NCBI GenBank assembly: GCA_902544525.1
Contig: CACCCN010000011.1
Coordinates: 1-41,271 of the forward strand
Direction of reading: 5' to 3'
Length of the DNA: 41,271 nucleotides
Source: an uncultured Pelagibacteraceae bacterium
GTDB lineage: Bacteria > Pseudomonadota > Alphaproteobacteria > Pelagibacterales > AG-422-B15
Shown: positions 1-10,659 of the stretch, in pieces
Layout of the letters: each line of letters begins with the position of its first letter
How positions within the stretch are numbered: the first letter of the stretch is position 1
The notes under the pieces: model-generated
The model's input: the letters and a program-made list of their open reading frames with translations, nothing else
What the model was told of the DNA's origin: nothing
The model's database searches: none
Translations under genes and position numbers: made by a program

Positions 1-149
1 TTGATTTGGAAGTGGTGTTTTTATTTCCATGGGCCATAACTTTTGGCAGCCTTGGTTTATTTGGCTATTTGTCAATGATGTTTTTTTTAGCGGTCCTTAC
101 GATTGGATTTATTTATGAGTGGAAAAAAGGGGCATTAGAATGGCAGTAA
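1..149 (+). CDS. nuoA: NADH-quinone oxidoreductase subunit A, C-terminal part
   Basis: This is the end of a membrane subunit of respiratory complex I, cut off by the left edge. Reading in frame from position 3, the visible 48 residues begin [15 protein letters not shown], which matches the conserved NuoA segment around its second and third membrane helices. They end with a short polar tail ([11 protein letters not shown]) and a TAA stop at 147-149. NuoA helps form the quinone-channel end of the membrane arm together with NuoH, J and K. The stop overlaps the preferred nuoB start by ten bases, so the two genes should be translationally coupled. The promoter of the nuo operon lies outside the window. 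The identification is firm because the full nuoB-N series follows. Confidence 0.93.
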   Translation, partial: DLEVVFLFPWAITFGSLGLFGYLSMMFFLAVLTIGFIYEWKKGALEWQ

Positions 150-658
150 GTCTTACTAAGCCTCAAGAGGAACAATTTGAACACCTTAAGCAACAATACG
201 CCAATAAAGGCTTTGTTGTTACTAAGGTAGATGACCTTATTAATTGGGCGCGAACAGGATCATTGCATTGGTTAACTTTTGGACTTGCTTGTTGTGCTGT
301 AGAAATGATGCACGTAGGAACGCCTAGATATGATGTTGAGCGATTTGGTGCCGCTCCAAGAGCATCACCTCGACATGCCGATGTTTTGATTGTAGCTGGA
401 ACACTTACAAATAAAATGGCACCCGCATTAAGAAAAGCCTACGACCAAATGCCTGAACCAAGATATGTAATTTCTATGGGAAGCTGTGCAAATGGTGGTG
501 GCTATTATCATTACTCATATTCTGTAGTAAGGGGTTGTGACAGAATTGTTCCTATTGATATTTATGTTCCAGGATGTCCACCGACAGCTGAAGCACTACT
601 TTATGGAATACTGCAACTGCAAAAAAGAATTAGACGCGAAGGCAATATAGTCAGATAG
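140..658 (+). CDS. nuoB: NADH-quinone oxidoreductase subunit B
   Basis: NuoB carries the terminal iron-sulfur cluster N2, which passes electrons to quinone in complex I. I chose the ATG at 140 rather than the in-frame GTG at 119, because GGGG at 129-132 is a well-placed Shine-Dalgarno sequence and the shorter protein (172 aa) begins as the family does. With this start the N2 ligands are visible: the tandem cysteines C51 and C52 (LACCAVEMM), C116 (GSCANGG) and C146 ([12 protein letters not shown]). The tandem cysteine pair is characteristic of NuoB/PSST. The protein has no membrane segments and sits in the connecting module with NuoC, NuoD and NuoI. It overlaps the nuoA end and lies two bases before nuoC. 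Confidence 0.97.
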   Translation: MAVSLTKPQEEQFEHLKQQYANKGFVVTKVDDLINWARTGSLHWLTFGLACCAVEMMHVGTPRYDVERFGAAPRASPRHADVLIVAGTLTNKMAPALRKAYDQMPEPRYVISMGSCANGGGYYHYSYSVVRGCDRIVPIDIYVPGCPPTAEALLYGILQLQKRIRREGNIVR

Positions 659-660
659 AG

Positions 661-1266
661 ATGGCCATAAATTTAGAAAAAGCCCTTGAGGTAGTAAAGG
701 ATACTTGTAAGCTTGATACATGTAAGATTGCTTTTGATCAACTTGAAATAGAAGTAGATAAAGATCGTTTGCTAGAAGTATTATCTAGTCTTAAGGATGG
801 TGAACTTTGTCAATTTCGACAGTTAACAGATATTGCTGGTGTCGATTATCCCAATAGATTTCCAAGGTTTGAGGTGGTTTATCATTTATTAGATTTTAAA
901 CAAAATATAAGACTTAGAGTAAAAACTAAGATCTCAGAAGACGATACTATTCCATCTATAACTGGTATCTACCCATCAGCAAATTGGTATGAGCGTGAAG
1001 CTTTTGATATGTATGGAATAAATTTTACCGATCATCCTGACTTAAGAAGACTTTTAACAGACTATAACTTTGAGGGTTATCCGTTACGTAAAGATTTTCC
1101 TTTAACAGGATCAGTTGAGGTGCGCTACAGTGAAATTGAAAAAAAAGTTATTTATGAGCCGGTTAAACTACAACAGGATTATAGAAATTTTGATATCCAG
1201 AGTCCATGGGAGGGTACTAAGTATGAGTCCGTATCTGAAATAAAAGAAGGTGATAATGAGCAATAA
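661..1266 (+). CDS. nuoC: NADH-quinone oxidoreductase subunit C
   Basis: This is the 30 kDa-type peripheral-arm subunit of complex I. It has no cofactor and packs against NuoD. The family signature lies at about residues 109-150: [12 protein letters not shown], then HPDLRRLL and [12 protein letters not shown]. The length of 201 aa fits a stand-alone NuoC; it is not the NuoCD fusion seen in enterobacteria. The start ATG comes two bases after the nuoB stop, and the 3' end overlaps nuoD by eleven bases. Separate nuoC and nuoD genes are the usual alphaproteobacterial and mitochondrial arrangement. Confidence 0.96.
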   Translation: MAINLEKALEVVKDTCKLDTCKIAFDQLEIEVDKDRLLEVLSSLKDGELCQFRQLTDIAGVDYPNRFPRFEVVYHLLDFKQNIRLRVKTKISEDDTIPSITGIYPSANWYEREAFDMYGINFTDHPDLRRLLTDYNFEGYPLRKDFPLTGSVEVRYSEIEKKVIYEPVKLQQDYRNFDIQSPWEGTKYESVSEIKEGDNEQ

Positions 1267-2425
1267 AACTGTCACAGTAAATTTTGGTCCCGTTCATCCT
1301 GCTGCGCACGGTGTTCTAAGGTTATTATTAGATTTAGATGGTGAAGTAGTTGAAAGAGCTGATCCGCACATAGGTTTATTGCATAGAGGTACGGAAAAAC
1401 TTATTGAGCACAAAACATATTTACAAGCCATACCATATTTTGATCGATTGGATTATGTAGCACCAATGAATCAAGAGCATGCATTTGCATTGGCTATTGA
1501 AAAGCTTATTGGTGCTGAGGTTCCAAAAAGAGGTCAATATATTAGAGTGCTTTTTGCTGAAATTGGAAGATTGTTAAGCCATTTACTAAATGTAACCACC
1601 TCTGCGATGGATGTTGGTGCAATGAGTCCTATTACTTGGGGTTTTGATGAAAGAGAAAAACTTTTAGATTTTTATGAAGAAGTTTCTGGCTCAAGGTTTC
1701 ATGCGGCGTACTTTAGAGCTGGGGGTGTTCATAAAGACTTGCCAGATGGACTATTGCAAAAAATATATGATTTTTGTCAAAGCTTTCCAAAAGCGCTTGA
1801 CGATATCGAAACGATGCTCACAGAAAATAGAATATTCAAACAGAGAAACGTAGACATTGCCAATATAACTAAAGATGAAGCGATTGATAATGGCTTCAGC
1901 GGCTTCATTCTTAGAAGTACTGGTATTCCTTGGGATCTAAGAAAGTCGCAGCCATATGACTCTTATCAAGACTTTGATTTTCAAATTCCGGTAGGAAAAA
2001 ATGGTGATTGTTATGATAGATATCTCTGTCAAATAGCGGAAATGCGAGAAAGTATAAAAATTATGCTTCAGTGCATTGAAAATATGCCTGATGGTGAGGT
2101 TATTAATCAGGATGCTAAAATTGCTGCTCCAAAAAGGGGCGATATGAAAACTTCGATGGAAGCTATAATTCATCATTTTAAATTTTTTACAGAGGGCTTT
2201 CAGGTTCCAGCAGGAGAAATTTACACAGCCGTTGAAGCTCCAAAGGGTGAGTTTGGAGTATACTTAATATCTGACGGAACTAGCAGACCTTACCGTTGTA
2301 AAATACGCGCTCCCGGATTTGCTCACTTAGCTGCATTTAACCTTCTAACTAAAGGTCATCTTTTAGCAGATGTCCCAGCTATACTAGGATCTATTGCTGT
2401 CGTATTTGGAGAAGTAGATCGATGA
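1256..2425 (+). CDS. nuoD: NADH-quinone oxidoreductase subunit D
   Basis: This is the 49 kDa-type subunit of complex I, which forms the quinone-binding cavity together with NuoB. The protein is 389 aa from the ATG at 1256. An in-frame GTG lies six bases upstream, but it overlaps the Shine-Dalgarno AAGAAGG at 1244-1250, so the ATG is preferred. Recognisable features are the N-terminal [21 protein letters not shown], the [14 protein letters not shown] segment that contributes to the quinone site, and [13 protein letters not shown] in the middle. The family descends from the large subunit of NiFe hydrogenases but lacks the metal-binding cysteines, as expected. It ends in an ATGA overlap with nuoE. 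Confidence 0.97.
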   Translation: MSNKTVTVNFGPVHPAAHGVLRLLLDLDGEVVERADPHIGLLHRGTEKLIEHKTYLQAIPYFDRLDYVAPMNQEHAFALAIEKLIGAEVPKRGQYIRVLFAEIGRLLSHLLNVTTSAMDVGAMSPITWGFDEREKLLDFYEEVSGSRFHAAYFRAGGVHKDLPDGLLQKIYDFCQSFPKALDDIETMLTENRIFKQRNVDIANITKDEAIDNGFSGFILRSTGIPWDLRKSQPYDSYQDFDFQIPVGKNGDCYDRYLCQIAEMRESIKIMLQCIENMPDGEVINQDAKIAAPKRGDMKTSMEAIIHHFKFFTEGFQVPAGEIYTAVEAPKGEFGVYLISDGTSRPYRCKIRAPGFAHLAAFNLLTKGHLLADVPAILGSIAVVFGEVDR

Positions 2426-2973
2426 GTTTTAAGTTTAATGAAGAAAGTCAAAAACTGGCTAAAATTGCTTTAGCTAAATACCCCGATGACAGAAAGCATA
2501 GTGCAGTAATGCCTTTTCTAGACATCGCACAAAGACAAAATGATAATTGGTTAAGTCAAGACTGTATTGAATTTGTAGCTACACAATTAGAAATGCCTTT
2601 CATAAAAGTTTGGGAAGTGGTTACATTTTATTCGATGTACAATACGCAACCTGTCGGTAAAAATTTTGTTCAAGTTTGCACAACAACTCCATGTTGGTTA
2701 CGAGGCTCAGAAAATGTTGTTAGAGCATGCAAAGAAATAATTTCTGAAAATCCTAAAGAGGTCTCTAGCGACAACTTGTTTTCTTGGATGGAAGTAGAAT
2801 GTTTAGGCGCCTGTGTAAATGCTCCAATGGTCCAAATAAATGATGATTTTTATGAAGACTTAGATTACGTGTCTACAAAGAATCTATTAATTTCACTCAT
2901 TGACAATAAGCCATTACAAATTGGTTCACAAATTGGCAGGCAGGGTTCAAAAGGAATAAATAATGCTGAATAA
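2422..2973 (+). CDS. nuoE: NADH-quinone oxidoreductase subunit E
   Basis: NuoE is the 24 kDa-type subunit of the NADH dehydrogenase module and carries the 2Fe-2S cluster N1a. The thioredoxin-like C-terminal half has the four ligands C86, C91, C127 and C131, in CTTTPC and CLGAC contexts. The N-terminal helical part (about residues 1-75) includes the family segment VVTFYSMYN. The length of 183 aa is normal. The start ATG overlaps the nuoD stop (ATGA), and the 3' end overlaps nuoF by eleven bases. It works with NuoF and NuoG on the cytoplasmic tip of complex I. Confidence 0.96.
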   Translation: MSFKFNEESQKLAKIALAKYPDDRKHSAVMPFLDIAQRQNDNWLSQDCIEFVATQLEMPFIKVWEVVTFYSMYNTQPVGKNFVQVCTTTPCWLRGSENVVRACKEIISENPKEVSSDNLFSWMEVECLGACVNAPMVQINDDFYEDLDYVSTKNLLISLIDNKPLQIGSQIGRQGSKGINNAE

Positions 2974-4234
2974 TAAAGATAAAATATTTACAAATTTATA
3001 TGGTCTAGAGTCATTTGAGCTAAAGATGGCTTATACAAGAGGTGATTGGGATAATACCAAGGCACTAATGGCTAAAGGTCCTGATTGGATTATTGATGAA
3101 ATAAAAAACTCACAATTAAGAGGCCGAGGAGGTGCAGGTTTTCCTACCGGATTAAAATGGTCTTTTATGCCTAGAGACTCCATTAAGAATAATTATCTTG
3201 TTGTTAATGCAGATGAGTCTGAGCCAGGAACATGCAAAGACAGAGATATGATTAGAAATGATCCCCAAAAGTTAATTGAGGGATGTTTATTAGCTAGTTA
3301 TGCAATGCAAGCACATAATTGTTATATTTATATCAGAGGTGAATATTACAATGAGAGTGTAGTATTAGAAAAAGCTATAGCTGAGGCATATGATGCAGGC
3401 TTAATTGGTAAAAATGCCTGTGGCTCTGGTTGGGATTTAGATATTTATGTGCATAGAGGCGCTGGCGCTTATATCTGTGGAGAGGAAACTGCATTATTAG
3501 AGAGTTTAGAGGGTAAAAAAGGTCAACCAAGATTAAAACCACCTTTTCCAGCTAATAAAGGTCTTTATGGAAGCCCGACAACAGTTAATAACGTTGAGAC
3601 GATAGCAGTAATCCCAACAATTTTAAGAAGAGGAGCCAGCTGGTTCTCATCTTTTGGTAGAGAAAAAAATACCGGAACCAAAGTTTTTTGTATTTCTGGA
3701 CATGTAAATAATCCATGTAATGTTGAGGAAGAAATGAGCATTCCACTAAAAGAATTAATTGATAAACACGCTGGCGGGGTAAGAGGTGGTTGGGATAATT
3801 TAAAAGCAATTATACCAGGAGGTTCGTCAGTGCCTATGATACCAAAAAATATTTGCGATGATGTTTTAATGGATTTTGACTCATTGTCAGCTGTTAAAAG
3901 TGGATTGGGAACTGCAGCTGTTATTGTTATGGATCAATCGACTGACTTAGTAAAAGCAATAGCGCGAATAGCCTATTTCTATAAACATGAGAGCTGTGGC
4001 CAATGTACCCCTTGTCGAGAAGGCACTGGTTGGATGTGGAGAATACTTGAAAAAATAGCGGCAGGTGATTCATCCTCAGCCGAAATTGATAAACTTTTAG
4101 ATGTAACTAAACAAATAGAGGGACACACAATTTGTGCACTAGGCGATGCAGCTGCATGGCCAATACAAGGACTCTTTCGACACTTTAGAGATGAAATTGA
4201 GGAACGTTTAAAGAAGGGAAGCTTTGCTGCTTAA
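2963..4234 (+). CDS. nuoF: NADH-quinone oxidoreductase subunit F (NADH/FMN binding)
   Basis: NuoF binds NADH and FMN and starts electron flow through complex I. The nucleotide-binding motifs are intact: [13 protein letters not shown] at residues 54-66 and NADESEPGT at 82-90, followed by [13 protein letters not shown]. The N3 4Fe-4S cluster ligands are C345, C348, C351 and C391, in CGQCTPC and [11 protein letters not shown] contexts. The length of 423 aa is standard. A purine-rich AAGGA precedes the start, which lies inside the nuoE 3' end. The stop shares one base with the nuoG start (TAATG), so coupling is likely. Confidence 0.98.
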   Translation: MLNNKDKIFTNLYGLESFELKMAYTRGDWDNTKALMAKGPDWIIDEIKNSQLRGRGGAGFPTGLKWSFMPRDSIKNNYLVVNADESEPGTCKDRDMIRNDPQKLIEGCLLASYAMQAHNCYIYIRGEYYNESVVLEKAIAEAYDAGLIGKNACGSGWDLDIYVHRGAGAYICGEETALLESLEGKKGQPRLKPPFPANKGLYGSPTTVNNVETIAVIPTILRRGASWFSSFGREKNTGTKVFCISGHVNNPCNVEEEMSIPLKELIDKHAGGVRGGWDNLKAIIPGGSSVPMIPKNICDDVLMDFDSLSAVKSGLGTAAVIVMDQSTDLVKAIARIAYFYKHESCGQCTPCREGTGWMWRILEKIAAGDSSSAEIDKLLDVTKQIEGHTICALGDAAAWPIQGLFRHFRDEIEERLKKGSFAA

Positions 4235-6285
4235 TGAAAAAAATAAAAATTGATAATATTGAGATTGAAGTTGATGACGAGTTAACAATAATGCAGGCTT
4301 GTGAAGAAGCTGGAAAAGAAATCCCGCGCTTCTGTTATCATGATAAACTGTCGGTCGCAGGAAATTGCCGCATGTGCTTAGTTGAGGTTGAGGGTACACC
4401 TAAACCAGTTGCTTCTTGTGCTATGCCAATCAATGAAGGAATGAGTATACGCACCAACACTGAAAAAGTTAAAAAAGCTAGAGAAGGTGTTATGGAATTT
4501 CTATTAATCAATCACCCACTTGATTGCCCTGTCTGTGATCAAGGTGGCGAATGTGATTTGCAAGATCAAACTGTAGCCTACGGATCAGGACACTCAAGAT
4601 TTGATGAAAATAAACGGGCCGTTAAAGAAAAACATATGGGCCCATTAATCAAAACGTATATGACAAGATGTATTCATTGTACGCGTTGTATTCGTTTTGC
4701 AGATGAAGTAGCGGGCGTTAACGAAGTTGGCGCTCTTAATCGTGGCGAAAACATGGAAATATCTACGTATCTAGAAAAAACAATTGACTCAGAACTGTCT
4801 GCTAACATTATCGACCTCTGTCCAGTTGGAGCATTGACTTCAAAGCCATATCAATTCGAGGCACGTCCATGGGAATTAAAAAAAACTGAAACAATTGATG
4901 TTATGGATGCAGTTGGTTCAAACATTAGAGTGGATACTTATGGTTGGAAGGTAAAAAGGGTACTTCCAAGGCTAAATGAAGATATTAACGAGGAGTGGAT
5001 TTCAGATAAAACTCGATATGCTTGCGACGGCTTACTTATGCAGCGCTTAGATGAGCCATATATTAAAGATAATGGTAAACTTGGTAAAGTTGAATGGTCA
5101 GATGCATTACAACAAGTATCACAACTTTTAAGAGATTATAATTCTTATGAAATAGCATTTTTGTCAGGTGATTTGTGTGATTTAGAAACACTTTTTTTAT
5201 TTAAAAAGCTATCTGAAGATTTAAATATTAGTAACATTGAGTGCAGACAAGAAGGGTGCAATATTCCTTTTACTGACCGCTCTCAATATACATTTAACAC
5301 TAAAATCGCTGATATAGAAAAATCTGATTGTATTTTAATAGTTGGTAGCAATATAAGACAAGAAGCTCCTATTATTAACGCTAGAATAAGGAAGCAAAAA
5401 ATATCTACCAATTTACCAATCGGTGTCATTGGAGCAAAATTTGACCTTACATATGAGTATGAGCACTTAGGTGATGAATTAAATATTCTATCCGATTTAA
5501 CTAAAGGTAAAAATAATTTTATTAAAAAAATTAAAAAAGCAGATAATCCAATGTTAATTATTGGTAATTCAGTTTTGAACCGAAAAGATTCACTAGCAAT
5601 ATTTAGTTTAGTAGAACAACTTATTCATAAACATAATTTTCTAAAAGATGATTGGAATGGATATAATTTATTACAAATAGCTGCAGCTCGAACTGGTGCT
5701 CTTGATTTAGGCTTATATAAAAAAGGCGGGTCCTTACAAAAAATTTATGATGATATTGAGGGTGATAAGATTAAATTAGTTATTTCACTTGGAGCAGATG
5801 AGATCGATTATGAAAAAATAAAAAAAAGCAAAATAGTTTATATTGGAACACATGGTGACAAAGGTGCAAATAATGCCAATATTATATTACCAAGTGCCGC
5901 ATATACAGAAAAAGATAGCATGTATGTTAATACGGAAGGTCGACTTCAGTATGCCTTTAAAGCAAGTTTTCCTCCGGGGAATGCAAAAGATGATTGGAAG
6001 ATAATTAATGAAATAAGTAACTTATTGAAATTAAATTGGGAAATTGTTGATTTACAACAACTCAGATCTTTAATCAAAAACCAATATTCAAACTTATTTG
6101 AATTTGATGGCAGTGCTACATCTAATTATGAAAGACTTCTTGCTAATTTGGACCCTAAAGCCAAGCTTTGTGAGTCAAGTATCAATTATTTAATAAAAGA
6201 TTTTTATTTAACAAATGCAATAGCACGTAATTCAAAAACAATGGCAGAGTGCAGTCAGGCAAGAAATGAGTTGTCAGCAGTATGA
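4234..6285 (+). CDS. nuoG: NADH-quinone oxidoreductase subunit G
   Basis: NuoG is the 75 kDa-type subunit that relays electrons through three clusters. The N1b 2Fe-2S ligands are C34, C45, C48 and C62. The N5-type 4Fe-4S cluster has the unusual histidine ligand pattern H94, C98, C101, C107. A second 4Fe-4S set is C146, C149, C152 and C196. The rest is a molybdopterin-oxidoreductase-like domain without a cofactor. The extra N7 motif (four cysteines after the N-terminal cluster domain, found in E. coli and Thermus) is absent, as in mitochondria and other alphaproteobacteria. The length of 683 aa is typical. The last 80 residues diverge from what I recognise, which is common for this subunit. 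Confidence 0.97.
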   Translation: MKKIKIDNIEIEVDDELTIMQACEEAGKEIPRFCYHDKLSVAGNCRMCLVEVEGTPKPVASCAMPINEGMSIRTNTEKVKKAREGVMEFLLINHPLDCPVCDQGGECDLQDQTVAYGSGHSRFDENKRAVKEKHMGPLIKTYMTRCIHCTRCIRFADEVAGVNEVGALNRGENMEISTYLEKTIDSELSANIIDLCPVGALTSKPYQFEARPWELKKTETIDVMDAVGSNIRVDTYGWKVKRVLPRLNEDINEEWISDKTRYACDGLLMQRLDEPYIKDNGKLGKVEWSDALQQVSQLLRDYNSYEIAFLSGDLCDLETLFLFKKLSEDLNISNIECRQEGCNIPFTDRSQYTFNTKIADIEKSDCILIVGSNIRQEAPIINARIRKQKISTNLPIGVIGAKFDLTYEYEHLGDELNILSDLTKGKNNFIKKIKKADNPMLIIGNSVLNRKDSLAIFSLVEQLIHKHNFLKDDWNGYNLLQIAAARTGALDLGLYKKGGSLQKIYDDIEGDKIKLVISLGADEIDYEKIKKSKIVYIGTHGDKGANNANIILPSAAYTEKDSMYVNTEGRLQYAFKASFPPGNAKDDWKIINEISNLLKLNWEIVDLQQLRSLIKNQYSNLFEFDGSATSNYERLLANLDPKAKLCESSINYLIKDFYLTNAIARNSKTMAECSQARNELSAV

Positions 6286-7304
6286 GTGTAATAACCTTAA
6301 TCACTGAAAATATTTTTTTGATACTTGAAATTCTTATGTGGAGTATTGTGGTTTTTGTTCCAATATTAGTCGGCGTTATACTAGCCGTTTATGGTGATAG
6401 AAAAATCTGGGCCGCAGTTCAGAAAAGAAAAGGTCCTAATGTTGTAGGCCCTTTTGGACTATTTCAAGTTCCTGCCGATGGACTTAAATATATATTCAAA
6501 GAAATTATTATACCAGACGGTGCAGATAAAGTTTTGTTTATTTTAGCTCCAATTTTAACGTTTTCACTAGCAATTGCTGCTTGGTCAGTTATTCCGATTC
6601 AAGCAGGTGTTGTACTTTCAAATATCAATGTTGGTATTTTATATATTTTTGCAATTAGTTCCTTGGGTGTTTATGGTATCTTAATAGCTGGCTGGTCATC
6701 AAATAGTAAGTATCCTTTTTTTGGCGCTTTAAGATCAGCCGCTCAAATGGTTTCTTATGAAGTATCTATAGGTTTTGTGATTGTCACAGTTTTAATGTGT
6801 GTGGGGTCATTAAATTTAACTGACATTGTCTTAGCACAAAAAAATGTATGGTTTTTTATTCCATTATTTCCAATGTTTATTGTTTTTTTTATCTCTGCAC
6901 TAGCGGAAACTAATAGACCACCTTTTGATTTGCCTGAAGCAGAGTCCGAACTCGTAGCAGGATATCAAACTGAATATTCAGCGATCCCTTTTGTACTTTT
7001 TTTCTTTGGCGAATACGCAAATATTCTATTGATGTGTTCTTTGACAACAATCTTATTTTTAGGCGGTTGGTTGCCTCCAATGGATATTGCACCATTTAAC
7101 ATGGTACCCGGGTTTATTTGGTTTCTACTAAAAATTATTTTAGTTTTTTATATGTTTGCAATGGTTAAAGCCTTTGTTCCTAGATATAGGTATGACCAAC
7201 TAATGCGACTAGGATGGAAAGTTTTCTTACCGATTTCGCTTGCCGCTGTTGTTCTGACTTCAAGCATATTATTCTTCTTTAATTTGGCGCCAAATCTCAT
7301 ATGA
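6282..7304 (+). CDS. nuoH: NADH-quinone oxidoreductase subunit H
   Basis: NuoH is the membrane subunit that joins the hydrophilic and membrane arms of complex I and lines the quinone tunnel. The 340 aa protein has about eight hydrophobic helices. The conserved cytoplasmic loops are clear: [20 protein letters not shown] near residue 50, and [21 protein letters not shown] near 210, whose acidic residues are important for quinone reduction in the family. The start overlaps the nuoG stop (ATGA), and its own stop overlaps the nuoI start in the same way. Confidence 0.97.
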   Translation: MSVITLITENIFLILEILMWSIVVFVPILVGVILAVYGDRKIWAAVQKRKGPNVVGPFGLFQVPADGLKYIFKEIIIPDGADKVLFILAPILTFSLAIAAWSVIPIQAGVVLSNINVGILYIFAISSLGVYGILIAGWSSNSKYPFFGALRSAAQMVSYEVSIGFVIVTVLMCVGSLNLTDIVLAQKNVWFFIPLFPMFIVFFISALAETNRPPFDLPEAESELVAGYQTEYSAIPFVLFFFGEYANILLMCSLTTILFLGGWLPPMDIAPFNMVPGFIWFLLKIILVFYMFAMVKAFVPRYRYDQLMRLGWKVFLPISLAAVVLTSSILFFFNLAPNLI

Positions 7305-7786
7305 AGTTTTTAAATAAAATAAAAGCATTTTTCTTAACTGATTTTCTTGGTGCTTATGTCCTTGCACAAAAGTATTTTTTTAGAAAAAAGGCTACTTTAA
7401 ATTATCCATATGAAAAAGGTAAACTTAGCCCACGATTTAGAGGTGAACATGCTTTACGTAGATATCCTAGTGGTGAAGAAAGATGTATCGGATGTAAACT
7501 CTGTGAAGCGGTCTGTCCCGCTCAAGCAATCACTATTGAAACCGAGCCAAGAGAAGATGGCACCAGAAGAACGACTAGATACGACATCGATATGGTCAAA
7601 TGTATATACTGCAACCTGTGTGAGGAGTCATGTCCGGTAGATGCAATTGTACAAGGTCCTCATTTTGAATTCTCAACTGAAACAAGAGAAGAGCTTTATT
7701 ATGATAAAGAAAAGCTTCTAGCTAATGGCGATAGGTGGGAGAGTGTTCTATCCGCAAATCTAGAAATGGACTCGAAATATAAATAA
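7301..7786 (+). CDS. nuoI: NADH-quinone oxidoreductase subunit I (2x 4Fe-4S ferredoxin)
   Basis: NuoI carries clusters N6a and N6b, which pass electrons from NuoG towards NuoB. Two ferredoxin motifs are visible, [12 protein letters not shown] and [12 protein letters not shown], about 40 residues apart in a 161 aa protein. The amphipathic N-terminus (about residues 1-30) lies on the membrane surface in the family. The start is in an ATGA overlap with nuoH, and nuoJ begins two bases after the stop. This is a normal member with all eight cysteines present. Confidence 0.97.
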   Translation: MKFLNKIKAFFLTDFLGAYVLAQKYFFRKKATLNYPYEKGKLSPRFRGEHALRRYPSGEERCIGCKLCEAVCPAQAITIETEPREDGTRRTTRYDIDMVKCIYCNLCEESCPVDAIVQGPHFEFSTETREELYYDKEKLLANGDRWESVLSANLEMDSKYK

Positions 7787-7788
7787 AT

Positions 7789-8406
7789 ATGACAGCACCT
7801 CTTTTATCATTTTATTTATTTTCAGCTGTTATTTTATTGTCATCATTAATGGTTATTTCCTCTAAAAATCCTGTTCACTCAGTATTGTTTTTAATTTTAA
7901 CTTTTTTTAATGCCGCTGGTCTTTTTATAATTTTACATGCTGAATTCTTGGCAATGATATTAATTATTGTTTATGTGGGAGCAGTAGCTGTTTTATTTCT
8001 TTTTGTAGTAATGATGTTAGATGTGAACTTTACCAAAAGTAAGGAAAACGTTCTTCACTATATGCCTTTTGGTCTTTTCATAGGAGCAGTATTTGTCTGC
8101 GAGCTTATAATTGTTTTAATTAATTCGAAGCTTGATTTAGCAAATATTCAAATCTTATCAAATCCATTCGCAAAATTTAGCAATATGTCCAACACTCAAG
8201 CTTTGGGGTCGGTACTCTATACAGACTACATTTTATATTTTCAATTATCTGGAGTAATTCTGTTGGTTGCAATGATCGGTTCAATAGTACTTACACTAAG
8301 AGATCGTACTGGAATTAGAAGGCAGATAATAGGAGTACAATTGGAACGAAACTCTTCGAGTACAGTATTGAAAGAGGTAGAGTCTGGTGAGGGAGTTGAC
8401 ATCTAA
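7789..8406 (+). CDS. nuoJ: NADH-quinone oxidoreductase subunit J
   Basis: NuoJ is a small membrane subunit of complex I, here 205 aa. It has about five hydrophobic helices and the conserved third helix, whose core reads [18 protein letters not shown]; the family shows a pi-bulge there that is linked to proton pumping. The N-terminal [14 protein letters not shown] segment is also typical. The hydrophilic C-terminal tail, about 40 residues, is poorly conserved in the family. The stop codon shares one base with the nuoK start. Confidence 0.95.
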   Translation: MTAPLLSFYLFSAVILLSSLMVISSKNPVHSVLFLILTFFNAAGLFIILHAEFLAMILIIVYVGAVAVLFLFVVMMLDVNFTKSKENVLHYMPFGLFIGAVFVCELIIVLINSKLDLANIQILSNPFAKFSNMSNTQALGSVLYTDYILYFQLSGVILLVAMIGSIVLTLRDRTGIRRQIIGVQLERNSSSTVLKEVESGEGVDI

Positions 8407-8711
8407 TGATACAACTTGAGCAATTTTTAATATTATCGAGCTTAATTTTTAGTATCGGTGTTATAGGTATATTTTTAAACCGTAAAAATGTAATTATCAT
8501 TTTAATGTCAGTTGAGCTTATACTGCTGGCAGTTAATATTAACTTAGTAGCTTTTTCCTATTTCTTGGGTGACTTGACTGGACAAATATTTGCCCTTTTT
8601 GTTTTAACCGTTGCTGCTGCTGAGGCTGCGATTGGATTAGCTATTCTTGTTGTGTACAATAGAAATGCTGGCAACATAGAAATCGAAAATATCAACAGCC
8701 TAAAGGGATAA
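8406..8711 (+). CDS. nuoK: NADH-quinone oxidoreductase subunit K
   Basis: NuoK is a three-helix MrpC-like subunit of the proton-pumping arm. The 101 aa protein has the two buried glutamates essential in the family: E37 ([12 protein letters not shown]) and E73 ([13 protein letters not shown]). It overlaps nuoJ by one base and ends four bases before nuoL. Length and topology are standard. Confidence 0.96.
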   Translation: MIQLEQFLILSSLIFSIGVIGIFLNRKNVIIILMSVELILLAVNINLVAFSYFLGDLTGQIFALFVLTVAAAEAAIGLAILVVYNRNAGNIEIENINSLKG

Positions 8712-8715
8712 TTAT

Positions 8716-10659
8716 ATGTATTACGCGATAGTATTTTTACCCTTGTTGGGGTTTTTTATTGCTGGGCTCTTCTCTTTTATTTCAAGAAACAAAAAAATTG
8801 ATACTGCATCACAAATTATAACAGTTGTCTTAGTTAGTATTGTTGCTGTTCTATCTGCGTATGTTTTTTTTGTACATATAAATGATCATAGCGTTACCCA
8901 TATTAAATTGTTTGATTGGATTGCTGTTGGAACATTTGTTGTGAGCTGGTCAATTTATGTCGATCCAGTAACTCGTATTATGCTGGTAGTAATTTCGTCT
9001 GTTTCCGCGTTAGTACACATTTATTCTATAGGATACATGAGCCACGATAATTCTAAGCCCAGATTTATGGCTTATTTGTCACTATTTACTTTTGCTATGC
9101 TAGCTTTAGTAACAGCTGACAATTTCTTGCAACTTTTTTTTGGTTGGGAAGGTGTTGGTTTAGCGTCATATTTATTAATCGGCTTTTGGTATAATAAACC
9201 AACTGCCAATGCAGCATCTATAAAAGCTTTTGTTGTTAATAGAGTTGGAGACTTTGGACTAGCATTGGGAATATTTGCTATATTTTATTTATTTGGAACT
9301 TTAGATTATGCGGAGGTATTTCAAAAATCAGCTGATTTAGCTGCGGGTAAATCAGATCTTTCTAGTTCGATTAATTTTCTAGGCTATGAAATTGGAAGCT
9401 TAAATCTAATTTGCTTCTTATTATTTATTGGAGCTATGGGAAAATCAGCGCAAATTTTTTTACATACATGGTTGCCAGATGCAATGGAAGGACCAACTCC
9501 AGTTTCAGCTCTTATTCATGCGGCGACAATGGTGACAGCGGGCGTTTTTTTAGTAGTTAGGTGTTCACCAATGTATGACTTAACCCCTGATATTTTAAGC
9601 TTTATAACTTTCATTGGAGCAACGACTGCAATATTTGCAGCTTCCATTGGTTTAGTCCAAAACGATATTAAGCGAATTATTGCATATTCAACCTGTAGTC
9701 AACTTGGGTATATGTTTTTTGCTGTTGGCGTAGGTGCGTATGGTGCCGCTATGTTTCATTTATTTACACACGCATTTTTCAAAGCTTTGTTATTTTTAGG
9801 CGCTGGATCAGTTATACATGCTGTAAATGATGAGCAGGATATTAGAAAAATGGGTGGTCTCAGTAATTATGTTCCTTTCACTCATATGTTGATGATTGTA
9901 GGAACAATTTCTCTTATGGGCTTCCCGTTCACTGCTGGTTATTATTCAAAAGATGCCATAATAGAGTCAGCTTATTTAGCAAGTAGTGGGTTCTCCTCTT
10001 ATGCTTTTATAATTGGCTTACTTGGTGTTGTTATGACTTCATTTTATTCTTGGCGCTTGATATTTTTAACCTTTAATGGACCAATTAGAGTAAATGAAAA
10101 AGATATTCCTAATATTCACGAGTCACCGAATGTAATGCTTATACCATTAATCGCTCTTGCGATAGGCGCTTTATTTTCTGGCTTCTTCTTTAAGGAGTTT
10201 TTCATTGGTTCTGGCGCTGAGTCTTTTTGGGGACAATCAATTGCACTCCACCATCACGATCATCATCATATACCTTTTTTAATTTATTATGCCCCAATGA
10301 TATTAGGTTTTCTTGGTTTACTCTTAGCTTGGTATATGTATTTGAAAAATAAAACTTTAGCCAACAACATTGCTAAACTCAATGAACCTCTTTATCAATT
10401 TTTATTAAATAAGTGGTACTTTGATGAGCTTTATGACTTTATATTTGTCCGTCCAGCAAAAATGATTGGCAATTTCTTTTGGAAGATTTTTGATGGATAT
10501 ATCATTGACGGATTTGGACCTGATGGTATTGCTAAAACTGTATTAATTTTGTCAAATCGAGCAAAGAAAATTCAAACTGGCTACATTTATCACTATGCTT
10601 TTGCAATATTGATAGGAGTATCTCTATTTATTACTTATTTTATTTATAGAAGTTTTTAA
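8716..10659 (+). CDS. nuoL: NADH-quinone oxidoreductase subunit L (antiporter-like)
   Basis: NuoL is the distal antiporter-like proton-pumping subunit. At 647 aa it has about 16 membrane helices, with the long lateral helix expected in the C-terminal third. The family's key charged residues are present: E145 in GWEGVGLASY and K243 in MGKSAQIFLHTWLPDAMEGP. An AAAGGGA Shine-Dalgarno precedes the ATG. One oddity is a histidine cluster, residues 512-518 (HHHDHHH), in the loop after the helix near residue 500. Histidines are seen in this loop in other alphaproteobacteria, but six in seven is rich. nuoM follows with no gap. Confidence 0.97.
   Translation: MYYAIVFLPLLGFFIAGLFSFISRNKKIDTASQIITVVLVSIVAVLSAYVFFVHINDHSVTHIKLFDWIAVGTFVVSWSIYVDPVTRIMLVVISSVSALVHIYSIGYMSHDNSKPRFMAYLSLFTFAMLALVTADNFLQLFFGWEGVGLASYLLIGFWYNKPTANAASIKAFVVNRVGDFGLALGIFAIFYLFGTLDYAEVFQKSADLAAGKSDLSSSINFLGYEIGSLNLICFLLFIGAMGKSAQIFLHTWLPDAMEGPTPVSALIHAATMVTAGVFLVVRCSPMYDLTPDILSFITFIGATTAIFAASIGLVQNDIKRIIAYSTCSQLGYMFFAVGVGAYGAAMFHLFTHAFFKALLFLGAGSVIHAVNDEQDIRKMGGLSNYVPFTHMLMIVGTISLMGFPFTAGYYSKDAIIESAYLASSGFSSYAFIIGLLGVVMTSFYSWRLIFLTFNGPIRVNEKDIPNIHESPNVMLIPLIALAIGALFSGFFFKEFFIGSGAESFWGQSIALHHHDHHHIPFLIYYAPMILGFLGLLLAWYMYLKNKTLANNIAKLNEPLYQFLLNKWYFDELYDFIFVRPAKMIGNFFWKIFDGYIIDGFGPDGIAKTVLILSNRAKKIQTGYIYHYAFAILIGVSLFITYFIYRSF

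Noticed and set aside
119-139. A longer NuoB starting at GTG 119.
   Set aside because: The extra seven codons would include the GGGG that serves as the Shine-Dalgarno for the ATG at 140, and the family N-terminus fits the ATG.
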